DNA of 64,000 nt from Streptomyces lomondensis (lineage in GTDB: Bacteria > Actinomycetota > Actinomycetes > Streptomycetales > Streptomycetaceae). A program made the translations under genes and the position numbers. Location: contig NZ_BMWC01000012.1 in assembly GCF_014651035.1 (NCBI RefSeq), positions 124,001 to 188,000 of the forward strand, given 5' to 3'. Shown here one piece after another: positions 36,310 through 46,903 of the stretch. The notes beneath the pieces are model-generated. The model saw only the letters and a program-made list of their open reading frames with translations. It was not told the origin of the DNA and did no database searches. Position 1 is the stretch's first letter. Every line of letters starts with the position of its first letter.

Positions 36310-38067
36310 TCAGCTCGTGCCGAAGCCGACCGCGAGGTACTCCTTGTCACTCCCGGCGGACCGCTTGCTCGCGTACACCTTGGACATGTACAACTGCCCG
36401 TCGCCGTACAGGAACTCGGAGTACTCCGGCGACATGCTGGTCTCCACGTCCCGCACCTGCTCCGACGCCGGGTTCTCCAGCAGCTTCGTCTCCTTGAAGC
36501 TGCCCCCGTCGATGCTCACGACCTGCCCGCCCTTGTCGTACGGCGGCCGCTTGTACGCGATCAGGTTGCCGCCGTCCATCCGCAGCGGCGAAATCGTGTA
36601 GCCGTCCCCGGCGTCGGCGCGCTGCCCGGTCTGCTTGCCGGTGGCGAGGTCGAAGGCGACGATCTCGTTGGTCCGGCTGTACTCGCCGGTGCCGTCGTGC
36701 TCCTCGGTCGGCAGGTACAGCCGGTCGTTGCCGACGGCCAGCAGGTTGCAGTACTCGATGCGGGTGATGCCCTCGCAGCGGGCCGCGAACTGCTCGCCCG
36801 GCGCGGAGATGCGCGTGCGCAGCTTGCCGGTCTTGTTGTCGATGGAGAAGAAGTCCGAGATGCCGCTGCCGTCGCCCGCGGAGTCGCCCACGTCGGCGGC
36901 CACGACCAGCGGGTTGGTCGACACGATGCTCGCGTACTCGATGCCCTCGGCCATCTTGTACTCCGAGATCACCTTCCCGGACTTCGGGTCGATGGTCTGG
37001 ATGTGCAGCTGCCGCTGGTCGTACGTGCCGCACTTGCGCACCGCGACCAGCTTCTCGCCGCCGCCGTACCCGGCGTCGTAGCAGGAGTCGGTCGGCTTCG
37101 GGCTCCACAGGACCTTGCCGGAGACGTCGAAGGCGGCGCCGCCGCTGGTGCTGCCGACGGCGACGGTCTTCCCGCTGATCGTGACGTTATCGAAGTTGAT
37201 CAGCTGGTCACCGGTCTTGACCGTCTTGGTCCAGAGTTCCTTGCCCGCGTCGAGGTCGATCACCGCGATCTGGCTGCACCCGTGCGACGGGTCGGCCTTG
37301 GTCGGCATCGCGGGCTGGTAGAGGATCGCCGTCTTGTTGTCGTCGGTGACGTGGCGGCTGGCCTGGCAGACCGGGCCGTCCAGCGGGATCTTCCACAGCT
37401 CGCCGCCCTTGTCGCGGTCGTAGCCGACGATCTCGGCGATGCCGCTCTTGACGTACGCCTTGTCGGTGAGCCACGAGCCGGAGACGACGACCGTGCTGTC
37501 GTTCTTCACCTCGGGCGCCGGGACCTGGAAGAGGACGCGCGCGCTGGGGTCGGCCGGTGCCTTCTCCTTGCCGGAGGTGGTGCCGCCCTTGTTGTCGCCC
37601 GAGCCGCCGGTGCCGCCGCCGGCGCCGGCCGTGTCGTCCTTCTTGCCGTCGTCCGTGCCGGAGTTGGCGTACCAGACACCGCCGCCGATGATCAGCGCGA
37701 TCGCCACGACCGCGCCGACGATGATGGCCAGCTGCGCGTTGAACCTGCCCCCGCCGCCCGGCTGTCCGGCCTGCGGCTGGAGCGGCATGGTCTGCTGCGG
37801 ATAGCCGTAACCGGGCTGCTGCCCGTACCCCGGCTGGCCGTAGCCCGGCTGCCCGTACGGCGCCTGCTGCGGCTGCCCGTACGGCCCCGGCTGCTGACCG
37901 GGATAGCCGTAACCGGGCGGAGCCTGCGGCGGCTGCGGAGGCTGGGGCTGCTGAGGTGCGCCCTGCGGATAGCCGTACCCGGGCTGCTGCGGGGGCTGTT
38001 CGGGGGGCGGCCCGAAGCCGCCTCCCTGCGGGGGCTGCTGGGGCGGCGGAGGCGGCGGCTGGGTCAT
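36310..38067 (-). CDS. Membrane-anchored PQQ-like beta-propeller protein (copy A)
   Basis: A 585-residue protein in three parts: a cytoplasmic Pro/Gly/Gln/Tyr repeat region (1-105), one transmembrane helix (about 112-132, AQLAIIVGAVVAIALIIGGGVWYA), and an extracytoplasmic propeller (about 180-585) with repeated blade motifs such as ELWTKTVKTGDQLI, GKVLWSPKP and GKQTGQ. The propeller resembles PQQ-binding-like/YVTN domains, as in BamB and Ser/Thr-kinase sensor domains, here without a kinase. A close paralogue lies directly upstream. Role unknown; probably a structural or ligand-binding surface protein. Confidence 0.8.
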   Translation of the reverse strand: MTQPPPPPPQQPPQGGGFGPPPEQPPQQPGYGYPQGAPQQPQPPQPPQAPPGYGYPGQQPGPYGQPQQAPYGQPGYGQPGYGQQPGYGYPQQTMPLQPQAGQPGGGGRFNAQLAIIVGAVVAIALIIGGGVWYANSGTDDGKKDDTAGAGGGTGGSGDNKGGTTSGKEKAPADPSARVLFQVPAPEVKNDSTVVVSGSWLTDKAYVKSGIAEIVGYDRDKGGELWKIPLDGPVCQASRHVTDDNKTAILYQPAMPTKADPSHGCSQIAVIDLDAGKELWTKTVKTGDQLINFDNVTISGKTVAVGSTSGGAAFDVSGKVLWSPKPTDSCYDAGYGGGEKLVAVRKCGTYDQRQLHIQTIDPKSGKVISEYKMAEGIEYASIVSTNPLVVAADVGDSAGDGSGISDFFSIDNKTGKLRTRISAPGEQFAARCEGITRIEYCNLLAVGNDRLYLPTEEHDGTGEYSRTNEIVAFDLATGKQTGQRADAGDGYTISPLRMDGGNLIAYKRPPYDKGGQVVSIDGGSFKETKLLENPASEQVRDVETSMSPEYSEFLYGDGQLYMSKVYASKRSAGSDKEYLAVGFGTS

Positions 38068-38131
38068 GACGTGAGCACCTCGGGAAAGGGGACGGGCGAC
38101 GAGGACGAAGGGGAAACCGAAGGGGGAAGAG

Positions 38132-39922
38132 TCACTTGCCGTAGGCGAGCATCAACTTCTCCTTCGTGTCGTCGTTTCCGCTCAGCCGGGTGGTCGAGAT
38201 GTAGAAGCGCCCGTCGACCCAGTCGATGTCCTTGGAGAAGAAGCTGTCCTCGATGTCCGCGGCACCCTGCGGGTTCTGCAGCAGCTTGGCCGGCTCGTGG
38301 CTGCTGCCGCCGGTCGGGATGGACACGATCTGGCCGCCCGCGTCGTACGACGGCTGCACGTAGGCGATGAGCTTTCCGCCCTCGGCCTTCATCGGCAGCA
38401 TCGACTCGTCGGACGGGGACTTCACGCGCCACTTCTCCTTGCCGTTCGCGAGGTTGACCGCGACGATCTCGTTGGCGCCGGTGGTCGCCTCGGTCGGCAG
38501 GTAGAGCGTGGTGTCGTCGACGGCGACGCCCTGGCAGCCCTGGAGGTCGCGCTCGAGGATGGCCCAGCCGCACTCGGGGGCGAAGTCCTCGTCGAAGCCG
38601 ACCTGCGAGCGGAACTTGCCGTTGGAGGTGAAGGTGGAGATGTTCCAGGCCTTCTTGTCCTCGTTGGTGCTGTAGATGACCAGCGGGCTCACCGAGTAGG
38701 CGCGCGCGACCCGCCAGCCCTTGTCGAACGGCTGGGTCCACTTCACCTTGCCGGTGCGCGGGTCGAGTTCCTGCACCTCGTCGTGCTCCTTGTCGGTGCC
38801 GGCACCGCAGGAGGAGACGGCGATCAGCTTCTCGCCGCCGGCGAACGCGGCCGGGAAGCAGGCGTTGCCGTAGCGCTTCTTGTCGAAGAGCTTGTCGCCG
38901 CTGGTCACGTCGTACGCCGTGCCGGACTGGGAGCGGCCCACCATCAGCGTCTTGCCGGTGATGGACAGTTCGACGGAGAGCGTGGAGTCGAACAGCGCGC
39001 CGTCGGCGACCTCCTGCTTCCAGCCCTTCTCGCCCGTGTCGAGGTCGATCTCCTGGAGCTGGTTGCACTTGGCGCGGTTGCTGCTGCCGCTCATGTACGC
39101 GACGACGATCTTGTCGTCGGACGTCTGCTGCGGGGTGGTCGCGCAGATCTTCTGCGGGAAGGTGATCGGGTCCCAGGCCGGCTTGCCGTCACCGACGTTG
39201 TAGGCGAAGAGCTGCTTGTACGCCGCCTTCACCGCGGTCTTGCCGGTGATCCACATGCCGGGGGCGTCGGCACCCGAACCGGGCGCGTCGGGTGCCTCCT
39301 TGTACCAGAGGACCTTGGCCTCGCCGGCCTGGCGGCCCTCGTTGAGGTCCTCCGGGTCCTCGCCGCCGTCGCCGCTGCCGTCACCGGGGTTGACCGGTGC
39401 GGAGGCGTCCGGCTTGGCGTCGTCGCTCTGCTGGGCGACCGGCTTCTTCTGGCCCTCGCCGGAGTCGCCGCCGGTGACCGCCCACACGGTGGCGCCGACG
39501 ACGAGCAGCGCGGCGACGGCCGCGCCGATGATGATGGCCGGCTTGCCCTTGAAGGGGTTGCGCGAGCCGCCCTGGGGCGGGGTGCCGGGCGCGCCGGGGT
39601 ACTGGGGCTGCGGCGGGTAGCCGTAGCCGGGCGGGCCGTACGGGCCGGGCTGCTGCGGCTGGCCGTACGGACCCGGCTGCTGTGGGTGGCCGTAGGGGCC
39701 GGAGTTGTACGGTCCGGGCTGCCCGTACGGCCCGGGCTGCTGCTGGGGCTGCTGGGGGTAGCCGTATCCCGGCTGCGGCGGTCCCTGCGGGGGCGGCGGC
39801 GTCTGGGGCGGGCCCTGGGGCGGTGGCGGGGTCTGCGGCGCCCCGTGACCACCGCCCTGCGGCGGCTGGTTCTGCGGTGCTCCGAAACCACCGTGCGGTG
39901 GCTGACTGGGCGGCTGAGTCAT
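38132..39922 (-). CDS. Membrane-anchored PQQ-like beta-propeller protein (copy B)
   Basis: A 596-residue protein with the same architecture as the next gene: Pro/Gly/Gln/Tyr cytoplasmic region (1-130), one helix (about 134-155, IIIGAAVAALLVVGATVWAV), a Ser/Asp/Glu-rich linker, and a propeller with blades such as GKVKWTQPFDKGW, NGKEKWRVKSP and GEKGWKQEV. It is the first gene of a probable two-gene operon (64-base gap) formed by tandem duplication. Sequence divergence between copies is considerable. Function unknown. Confidence 0.8.
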   Translation of the reverse strand: MTQPPSQPPHGGFGAPQNQPPQGGGHGAPQTPPPPQGPPQTPPPPQGPPQPGYGYPQQPQQQPGPYGQPGPYNSGPYGHPQQPGPYGQPQQPGPYGPPGYGYPPQPQYPGAPGTPPQGGSRNPFKGKPAIIIGAAVAALLVVGATVWAVTGGDSGEGQKKPVAQQSDDAKPDASAPVNPGDGSGDGGEDPEDLNEGRQAGEAKVLWYKEAPDAPGSGADAPGMWITGKTAVKAAYKQLFAYNVGDGKPAWDPITFPQKICATTPQQTSDDKIVVAYMSGSSNRAKCNQLQEIDLDTGEKGWKQEVADGALFDSTLSVELSITGKTLMVGRSQSGTAYDVTSGDKLFDKKRYGNACFPAAFAGGEKLIAVSSCGAGTDKEHDEVQELDPRTGKVKWTQPFDKGWRVARAYSVSPLVIYSTNEDKKAWNISTFTSNGKFRSQVGFDEDFAPECGWAILERDLQGCQGVAVDDTTLYLPTEATTGANEIVAVNLANGKEKWRVKSPSDESMLPMKAEGGKLIAYVQPSYDAGGQIVSIPTGGSSHEPAKLLQNPQGAADIEDSFFSKDIDWVDGRFYISTTRLSGNDDTKEKLMLAYGK

Positions 39923-40115
39923 CAGTCGCTTCCCCCGTTTCGATACTGCTTTTTAGCCACGCCCTGAGGTACGCGATGGGCTCAGAGTCGCTTCATAAAG
40001 TTCTAAGACGGCTCTTTCTATCACCCGGTGCCGACAGCGCACCGGGCCGTGTCATCCCCTGTTCCCAAGGGAGGACCGGCCCGTGATGCCGCCGTTATGC
40101 GCCTTCACGCACCCT

Positions 40116-41933
<1,818 letters not shown>

Positions 41934-42003
41934 TTCTCTCCTGACAGGGGGGACGATCGACCCTCCAGGGTAGTCGGGCGGCGGGGTGCTCCGGCCGGGG
42001 TGT

Positions 42004-43251
42004 TCAGGAGTGCTCGGCGGCGTCCTGGCGGCGCCACTCGTACCGCCACGTCGCGCCCAGCACCCATTCGTCGTACCACGGGCCGTCCGGGTCGACGGGT
42101 CCGATCCGCCGGTCGCCCTCCACGCAGCGCGGGTCGTCGCGTTCGGCCAGGCCCTGCACGGCATAGGCGCGGACCGCCTGGAACGTGTCGTGTGTGAGGG
42201 CCACCAGGGCGTCACCGATCTCCGGGGAACGCTCCGGGTAGGAGGCGAGCCACGAGCAAGCCTTCCAGCGCACGTGCTCGTCCGGGTCGCGGGCCAGCGT
42301 GAACACCGTCGCCAGGTTCCCGGGCCGGACGAGCAGCCGGTCCTCCCCGCGCTCCAGGGCATCCAGCACCAGGGAGCGGACCACGGGGTACGGATGCGTG
42401 CGGTACGTCAGGCCCATGGCCTCGATCTCAGGGCCGTCCTCCTCGGTGAGCCCGTTCAGTACCGCTGCCAGCACCTCCGGGTCCTTCTCCGCTGCGGCCC
42501 AGGGGAGGAATACCTCCTGCCCACGGCCGTCGAACGGCGCGTGGCCCACGACGTCGCCCAGGTGCAGGCCCAGCAGCAGCTCGGCGGCGAAGAGGCGCTG
42601 CACCCGGTCGGCCGCGCGGCTCAGGGCCACGGCCTGTGTCCAGGTGTCCTCGTCCATCCGGCGGGCGAGCGTGGACACGGCCTCGGACCAGACGGCGTGG
42701 TCCCGGTCGGGCCGCACGAGCGCCCGCGCGAGCAGTTCTCCGAAGGGCGTGCGAATCCCGAAGTGCGCCTCCAGGAGGGACAGGACTGCCGCGTGTCCGT
42801 CCCAGGCGGTCAGGCCGCCCGCTGTGACCTGGTCGTAGTGGCAGAACCCGTGCCGGTCCTCGACGCGGTTCCGCTCGGCCGGCCCCGTCGCGCCGGTTCG
42901 GCGCCGCAGCTCGGCCTCCACTCCGGTCCGGGTCCAGTGGCGGGCTCGGTCCAGCAGCTCCTCCCGGTCGGCGGGGCCGAGCCCGGCCGGCTCCGGCAGC
43001 AGCGCGACGGTCATGCTCACGCAGCCGCCGTCGACCGCCCGCAGCAGCGGGGTGCTGCCGTCCGGCAGACGGTGCTGCGGGTCGGCGCCGCCCTCGATCA
43101 GTGCCTCGGCGACCGGCCGGTCGTACGCCGCCACCGCCCGGCACAGGACCGGCAGGCCGTCGTCGAGGACTTCGGGACCGGCTCCGGACTCCAGCAGTGC
43201 CCGGACCTCCTCCGCGTCTCCGCGTCGTACGGCCGCGGCCAGTTCCTCCAT
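42004..43251 (-). CDS. Ankyrin-repeat / HEAT-like repeat protein
   Basis: A 415-residue cytoplasmic repeat protein. Ankyrin units occupy about residues 1-90 (MEELAAAVRRGDAEEVRALLESGAGPEVLDDGLPVLCRAVAA, then ALIEGGADPQHRLPDGSTPLLRAV). The rest contains helical pairs resembling HEAT/PBS repeats (LAAVLNGL, PYPVVRSLVLDALERG, DEHVRWKACSWLASY, TFQAVRAYAVQGLAERDD). Such combinations mediate protein binding. It is monocistronic between ispE and the ABC-F gene on the same strand. No partner is evident. Confidence 0.78.
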   Translation of the reverse strand: MEELAAAVRRGDAEEVRALLESGAGPEVLDDGLPVLCRAVAAYDRPVAEALIEGGADPQHRLPDGSTPLLRAVDGGCVSMTVALLPEPAGLGPADREELLDRARHWTRTGVEAELRRRTGATGPAERNRVEDRHGFCHYDQVTAGGLTAWDGHAAVLSLLEAHFGIRTPFGELLARALVRPDRDHAVWSEAVSTLARRMDEDTWTQAVALSRAADRVQRLFAAELLLGLHLGDVVGHAPFDGRGQEVFLPWAAAEKDPEVLAAVLNGLTEEDGPEIEAMGLTYRTHPYPVVRSLVLDALERGEDRLLVRPGNLATVFTLARDPDEHVRWKACSWLASYPERSPEIGDALVALTHDTFQAVRAYAVQGLAERDDPRCVEGDRRIGPVDPDGPWYDEWVLGATWRYEWRRQDAAEHS

Positions 43252-43264
43252 GCCTGTGCCCCCA

Positions 43265-43282
43265 CTCCCCGAAAAGGGGGAG
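43265..43282 (-). terminator. Hairpin downstream of ispE
   Basis: CTCCCC (43265-43270) and GGGGAG (43277-43282) enclose six bases; read on the minus strand it lies 33 bases after the ispE stop and just upstream of the ankyrin-repeat gene. Confidence 0.55.
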
Positions 43283-43314
43283 CCTAAGGGGCCGGCAGCG
43301 GCCCGGGCACGCGA

Positions 43315-44214
43315 TTAACGCCCGACGACCGTCGCCCCGGGCGCCGGACCCGACGCCGTACGCACGGTCCGGCACGTCCCGGACGCCACCAGGGCCTGCG
43401 CCACCGCGGCCGCGGACTCCGGGTCGCGGACGAGGAACGCCGTGGTCGGTCCTGAGCCGGAGACCAGGGCGGCGAGGGCGCCCGCGGCGCGGCCCGTGGC
43501 CAGGGTGCCGGCGAGTTCCGGGAAGAGGGAGAGGGCGGCGGGCTGGAGGTCGTTGGAGACGGCGGCGGCGAGCGCGTCCGGGTCGCCCTTGGCCAGGGCG
43601 GCGAGGAGTTCCTGGGAGGCGACGGGCTCGGGGATGTCCGTGCCCTCGCCGAGCCGGTCGAACTCCCGGAACACGGCCGGGGTCGACAGGCCCCGCCCGG
43701 CCATGGCGAACACCCAGTGGAAGGTGCCGCCGACCTCCAGGGGCGTCAGCTGCTCGCCCCGTCCGATGCCGAGGGCCGCCCCGCCGACCAGGCTGAACGG
43801 CACGTCGCTGCCCAACTCGGCGCAGATGTCGAGCAGTTCCTCCCGGGAGGCGCCGGTCCCCCACAGCGCGTCGCAGGCCACCAGGGCGCCGGCGCCGTCC
43901 GCGCTGCCGCCCGCCATGCCGCCGGCGACGGGGATGTCCTTGGCGATGTGGACGTGGACGTCGGGGATGCGGCCGTACCGCTCGGCAAGCGCGATCGCCG
44001 CGCGCGCCGCCAGGTTCGTGCGGTCCAGGGGGACCTGGTCGGCGTCCGGGCCCTCGCAGGTGACGCGGAGTTCGCCGGCCGGGGTGACGGTGATCTCGTC
44101 GTAGAGGCCGACCGCGAGGAAGACGTTGGCCAGGTCGTGGAAGCCGTCGGGGCGGGCGGCGCCGACCGCCAGCTGGACGTTGACCTTGGCGGGGACGCGG
44201 ACCGTGACGCTCAC
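43315..44214 (-). CDS. ispE: 4-diphosphocytidyl-2-C-methyl-D-erythritol kinase
   Basis: A 299-residue GHMP kinase, fourth step of the MEP isoprenoid pathway. VTVRVPAKVNVQLAVG at the start and IPVAGGMAGGSADGAGALVACD (ATP-binding glycine-rich motif), plus ALVSGSGPTTAFLV near the C-terminus, identify it. The GTG at 44214 has AAGGAG 6 bases upstream and overlaps the ksgA stop (GTGA). The ksgA-ispE coupling is conserved across actinobacteria. Confidence 0.96.
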   Translation of the reverse strand: MSVTVRVPAKVNVQLAVGAARPDGFHDLANVFLAVGLYDEITVTPAGELRVTCEGPDADQVPLDRTNLAARAAIALAERYGRIPDVHVHIAKDIPVAGGMAGGSADGAGALVACDALWGTGASREELLDICAELGSDVPFSLVGGAALGIGRGEQLTPLEVGGTFHWVFAMAGRGLSTPAVFREFDRLGEGTDIPEPVASQELLAALAKGDPDALAAAVSNDLQPAALSLFPELAGTLATGRAAGALAALVSGSGPTTAFLVRDPESAAAVAQALVASGTCRTVRTASGPAPGATVVGR

Positions 44215-45098
44215 GCGGGCTCCTTCTCCTCGTGCTGGTTCGCCTTGTGCTCGGCGATACGCGCGAACTCTTCCACGGTCAGCGACTCGCCCCGGGCCTG
44301 CGGCGAGACCCCGGCGGCGACGAGGGCCTCCTCGGCCGCCGCGGCGGATCCGGCCCAGCCGGCGAGCGCGGCCCGCAGCGTCTTGCGGCGCTGGGCGAAC
44401 GCCGCGTCGACGACGGCGAACACCTCCTTCCTGGAGGCGGTCGTCTTCAGCGGCTCGGCCCGGCGGACGAGGGAGACCAGGCCGCTGTCGACGTTGGGCG
44501 CCGGCCAGAACACGCTCCGCCCGATGGCGCCGGCGCGCTTGACCTCGGCGTACCAGTTGGCCTTGACCGAGGGGACGCCGTACACCTTCGAGCCGGGCGG
44601 CGCGGCGAGCCGGTCGGCGACCTCCGCCTGGACCATGACGAGCGTGCGCTCGATGGTCGGGAAGGTGTCGAGCATGTGCAGCAGCACCGGCACGGCCACG
44701 TTGTACGGGAGGTTGGCGACCAGCGCGGTCGGGGCGGGGCCCGGCAGCTCGGTGACGTGCATGGCGTCGGAGTGGACGAGGGCGAACCGGTCGGCGCGCT
44801 CGGGCATGCGGGCCGCGACGGTCGCGGGCAGGGCGGCGGCGAGCACGTCGTCGATCTCCACGGCGGTCACCCGCTCGGCGACCTCCAGCAGCGCCAGGGT
44901 GAGAGACCCGAGCCCCGGGCCGACCTCGACGACCACGTCGTCGGGGCGGACCTGTGCGGTGCGGACGATACGGCGGACGGTGTTCGCGTCGATCACGAAG
45001 TTCTGTCCGCGCTGCTTGGTGGGGCGTACGCCGAGCGCGGCCGCGAGCTCGCGGATGTCGGCGGGGCCGAGGAGGGCGTCGGGGGCGGGGCTGGTCAC
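44211..45098 (-). CDS. rsmA: 16S rRNA (adenine1518-N6/adenine1519-N6)-dimethyltransferase
   Basis: A 295-residue KsgA methyltransferase acting on helix 45 of 16S rRNA during late 30S assembly. Motifs: QNFVIDANTVRRIVRTA, VVEVGPGLGSLTLALLE (SAM site), and the catalytic motif VANLPYNVAVPVLLHML (NLPY). The upstream region, expected to carry rpfB in an operon, is occupied by an antisense TnpB-like gene, so its expression signals must be in or beyond that insertion. Also called ksgA. Confidence 0.96.
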   Translation of the reverse strand: MTSPAPDALLGPADIRELAAALGVRPTKQRGQNFVIDANTVRRIVRTAQVRPDDVVVEVGPGLGSLTLALLEVAERVTAVEIDDVLAAALPATVAARMPERADRFALVHSDAMHVTELPGPAPTALVANLPYNVAVPVLLHMLDTFPTIERTLVMVQAEVADRLAAPPGSKVYGVPSVKANWYAEVKRAGAIGRSVFWPAPNVDSGLVSLVRRAEPLKTTASRKEVFAVVDAAFAQRRKTLRAALAGWAGSAAAAEEALVAAGVSPQARGESLTVEEFARIAEHKANQHEEKEPA

Positions 45099-45134
45099 GG
45101 GACAAGGGTACGGGGGGTCGGGAACTGCTGAGGT

Positions 45135-46891
45135 TTGACTGAGTACGAGTGTGTTCTGACGCGCATGAGTTCGGCGGTCGAATGCGTGACCTTTCCGGGT
45201 GGGTGCTCGTTGGGTGTGATGACCGGCTTGTCGCGGACTGCCGTATGGGGGGGGTGTGGTGTGGGTGGGCTGCGGAAGCTAGCGGAGCCGTTTGTCGCTC
45301 CGGGGCCCTCGGGGGTGACGGTCCGTACCCGGCTCAAGCAGCTCACGCCCGCTGATGAGGAGGTGCTGCGGCTGGTGGGTGCCCACCTCGGGTCGCTGGC
45401 CTCCCGTGATCTGAAGTCGCGCTGCCGGGATGGTCTGGGGCACGACGGTGAGGCGTGGGCGGGGCGCAAGCGGGACCTGACACCCCAGTCTTCCTCGCGG
45501 TGGGCGGGCGCGATCACCAAGGCCAGCCACGACCAGTGGGCTCTGGCCCGCCGCTGCCAGCTCGCCCACATCCAGAGTCTGGAAACGGGTATCAGCACGA
45601 TCCGGCACCGTTTGTCGCTGCCGGTGGGGGAGAAGGGCAGCAAGCGGGCGCCGGGTGGCTACCGCAGCAAGCGGGAGTGGCATGCCAAGACCCGCCGCCT
45701 GCACGTTCTGGAGGACCGGCTAGCGAAGGAACTGGCTGACCGCGAGGCGGGAATCGTTCATGTCGTGCGGGGCGGCAAGCGCCTGGCCCGCACCCGGCAC
45801 AATCTCCCCGCCGCGCAGCTCACCGAGGCCCAGTGGCGGCAGCGGTGGGAGGCCGAACGCTGGTTCCTGCAAGCCGACGGCGAGTCCGGCAAGCGGTTCG
45901 GCAACGAAACCATCCGTGTCACCCCCGACGGGGAGGTGAGCATCAAGCTCCCGGCCCCGCTGAAGGAACTGGCCAACGCTCCGCACGGCCGGTACGTCCT
46001 GGCCTGCCGGGTCGCTTTCCCGCACCGGGGCCAGGAGTGGGCGGACCGGGTGGAGGCCAACCGGGCGGTCGCCTACCGCATCCACCACGACGCCCAGCGC
46101 GCACGCTGGTATGTGACCGCCTCCTGGCAGCTCCCGGTGACCCGCACCATGCCGATGGCCGCGGCACTGGCCGACGGCGTGATCGGTGTCGACACCAACG
46201 CCGACCACCTCGCCGCCTGGCGCTCGATGTCCACGGCAACCCGACCGGCCATCCACGCCGCTTCTTCTTCGACCTGTCCGGACCGGCCTGCCACCGCGAC
46301 GCCCAGGTCCGTCACGCCCTCACCCGCCTGCTGCACTGGGCCAAACGCTGCGGCATCAAGGCGATCGCCGTCGAAGACCTCGACTTCACGGCGGAGAAGA
46401 CCCGGGAGAAACACGGCCGCAAACGCCGGTTCAGGCAGCTCATCTCCGGCATGCCCACGGGAAGGCTCCGAGCCCGGCTGACCTCGATGGCCGACCAGAC
46501 CGGCATCGCCGTCATCGCCGTCGACCCCGCCTACACCTCGAAGTGGGGCGCCCAGCACTGGCAGGCCCCGCTGACCAGCAACACCCATAACACGACTCGC
46601 CACGACGCTGCCGCCGTGGCGATCGGACGGCGCGCCCAAGGGCACCCGATCCGGCGACGGACGACACCGCCCCCTGCACACCAGAGCGATGTGCAGGGGC
46701 ATCGGACCGTCCAGGCCGACCGGCGTGCACTCGGGCGTGAGGGACCCCGCCCTCGCATCCCCGGACCACGCACCCGATGCGTGCCGCCGGACTGCGGAGC
46801 GAACGCGGGCAACCAGAACGCCCAACACCGTTCGGGGCGCTCGGCTGAGCATGAATCCTGGCGACAGGACTCACTCCCGCTCAGTCCATAG
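45135..46891 (+). pseudogene. TnpB-like transposon-associated protein gene, frameshifted
   Basis: Two overlapping frames together give one TnpB-type protein of about 580 residues. The first (from TTG 45135) contains RTLKQLTP-like N-terminal sequence, LASRDLKSRCRDGLGHDG, a helical region and GVIGVDTNADHLAAW with the first RuvC Asp (D353). The reading then continues in the next frame as LDVHGNPTGHPRRFFFDL, AIAVEDLDF (RuvC Glu) and AVDPAYTSKWGAQHW. The shift falls near 46221-46224 and fits loss of one C. No TnpA is present and no terminal repeats are seen. Streptomyces relatives lack the usual zinc ribbon, as does this. It sits antisense between rpfB and ksgA. Confidence 0.8.
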
Positions 46892-46903
46892 GAACGGTTC
46901 GGT

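Noticed and set aside
45833..46891. Separate gene for the second TnpB frame
   Set aside because: Its first part is out of frame with the recognisable TnpB sequence; only from about 46221 does it carry TnpB motifs, so it is the C-terminal half of one frameshifted gene.
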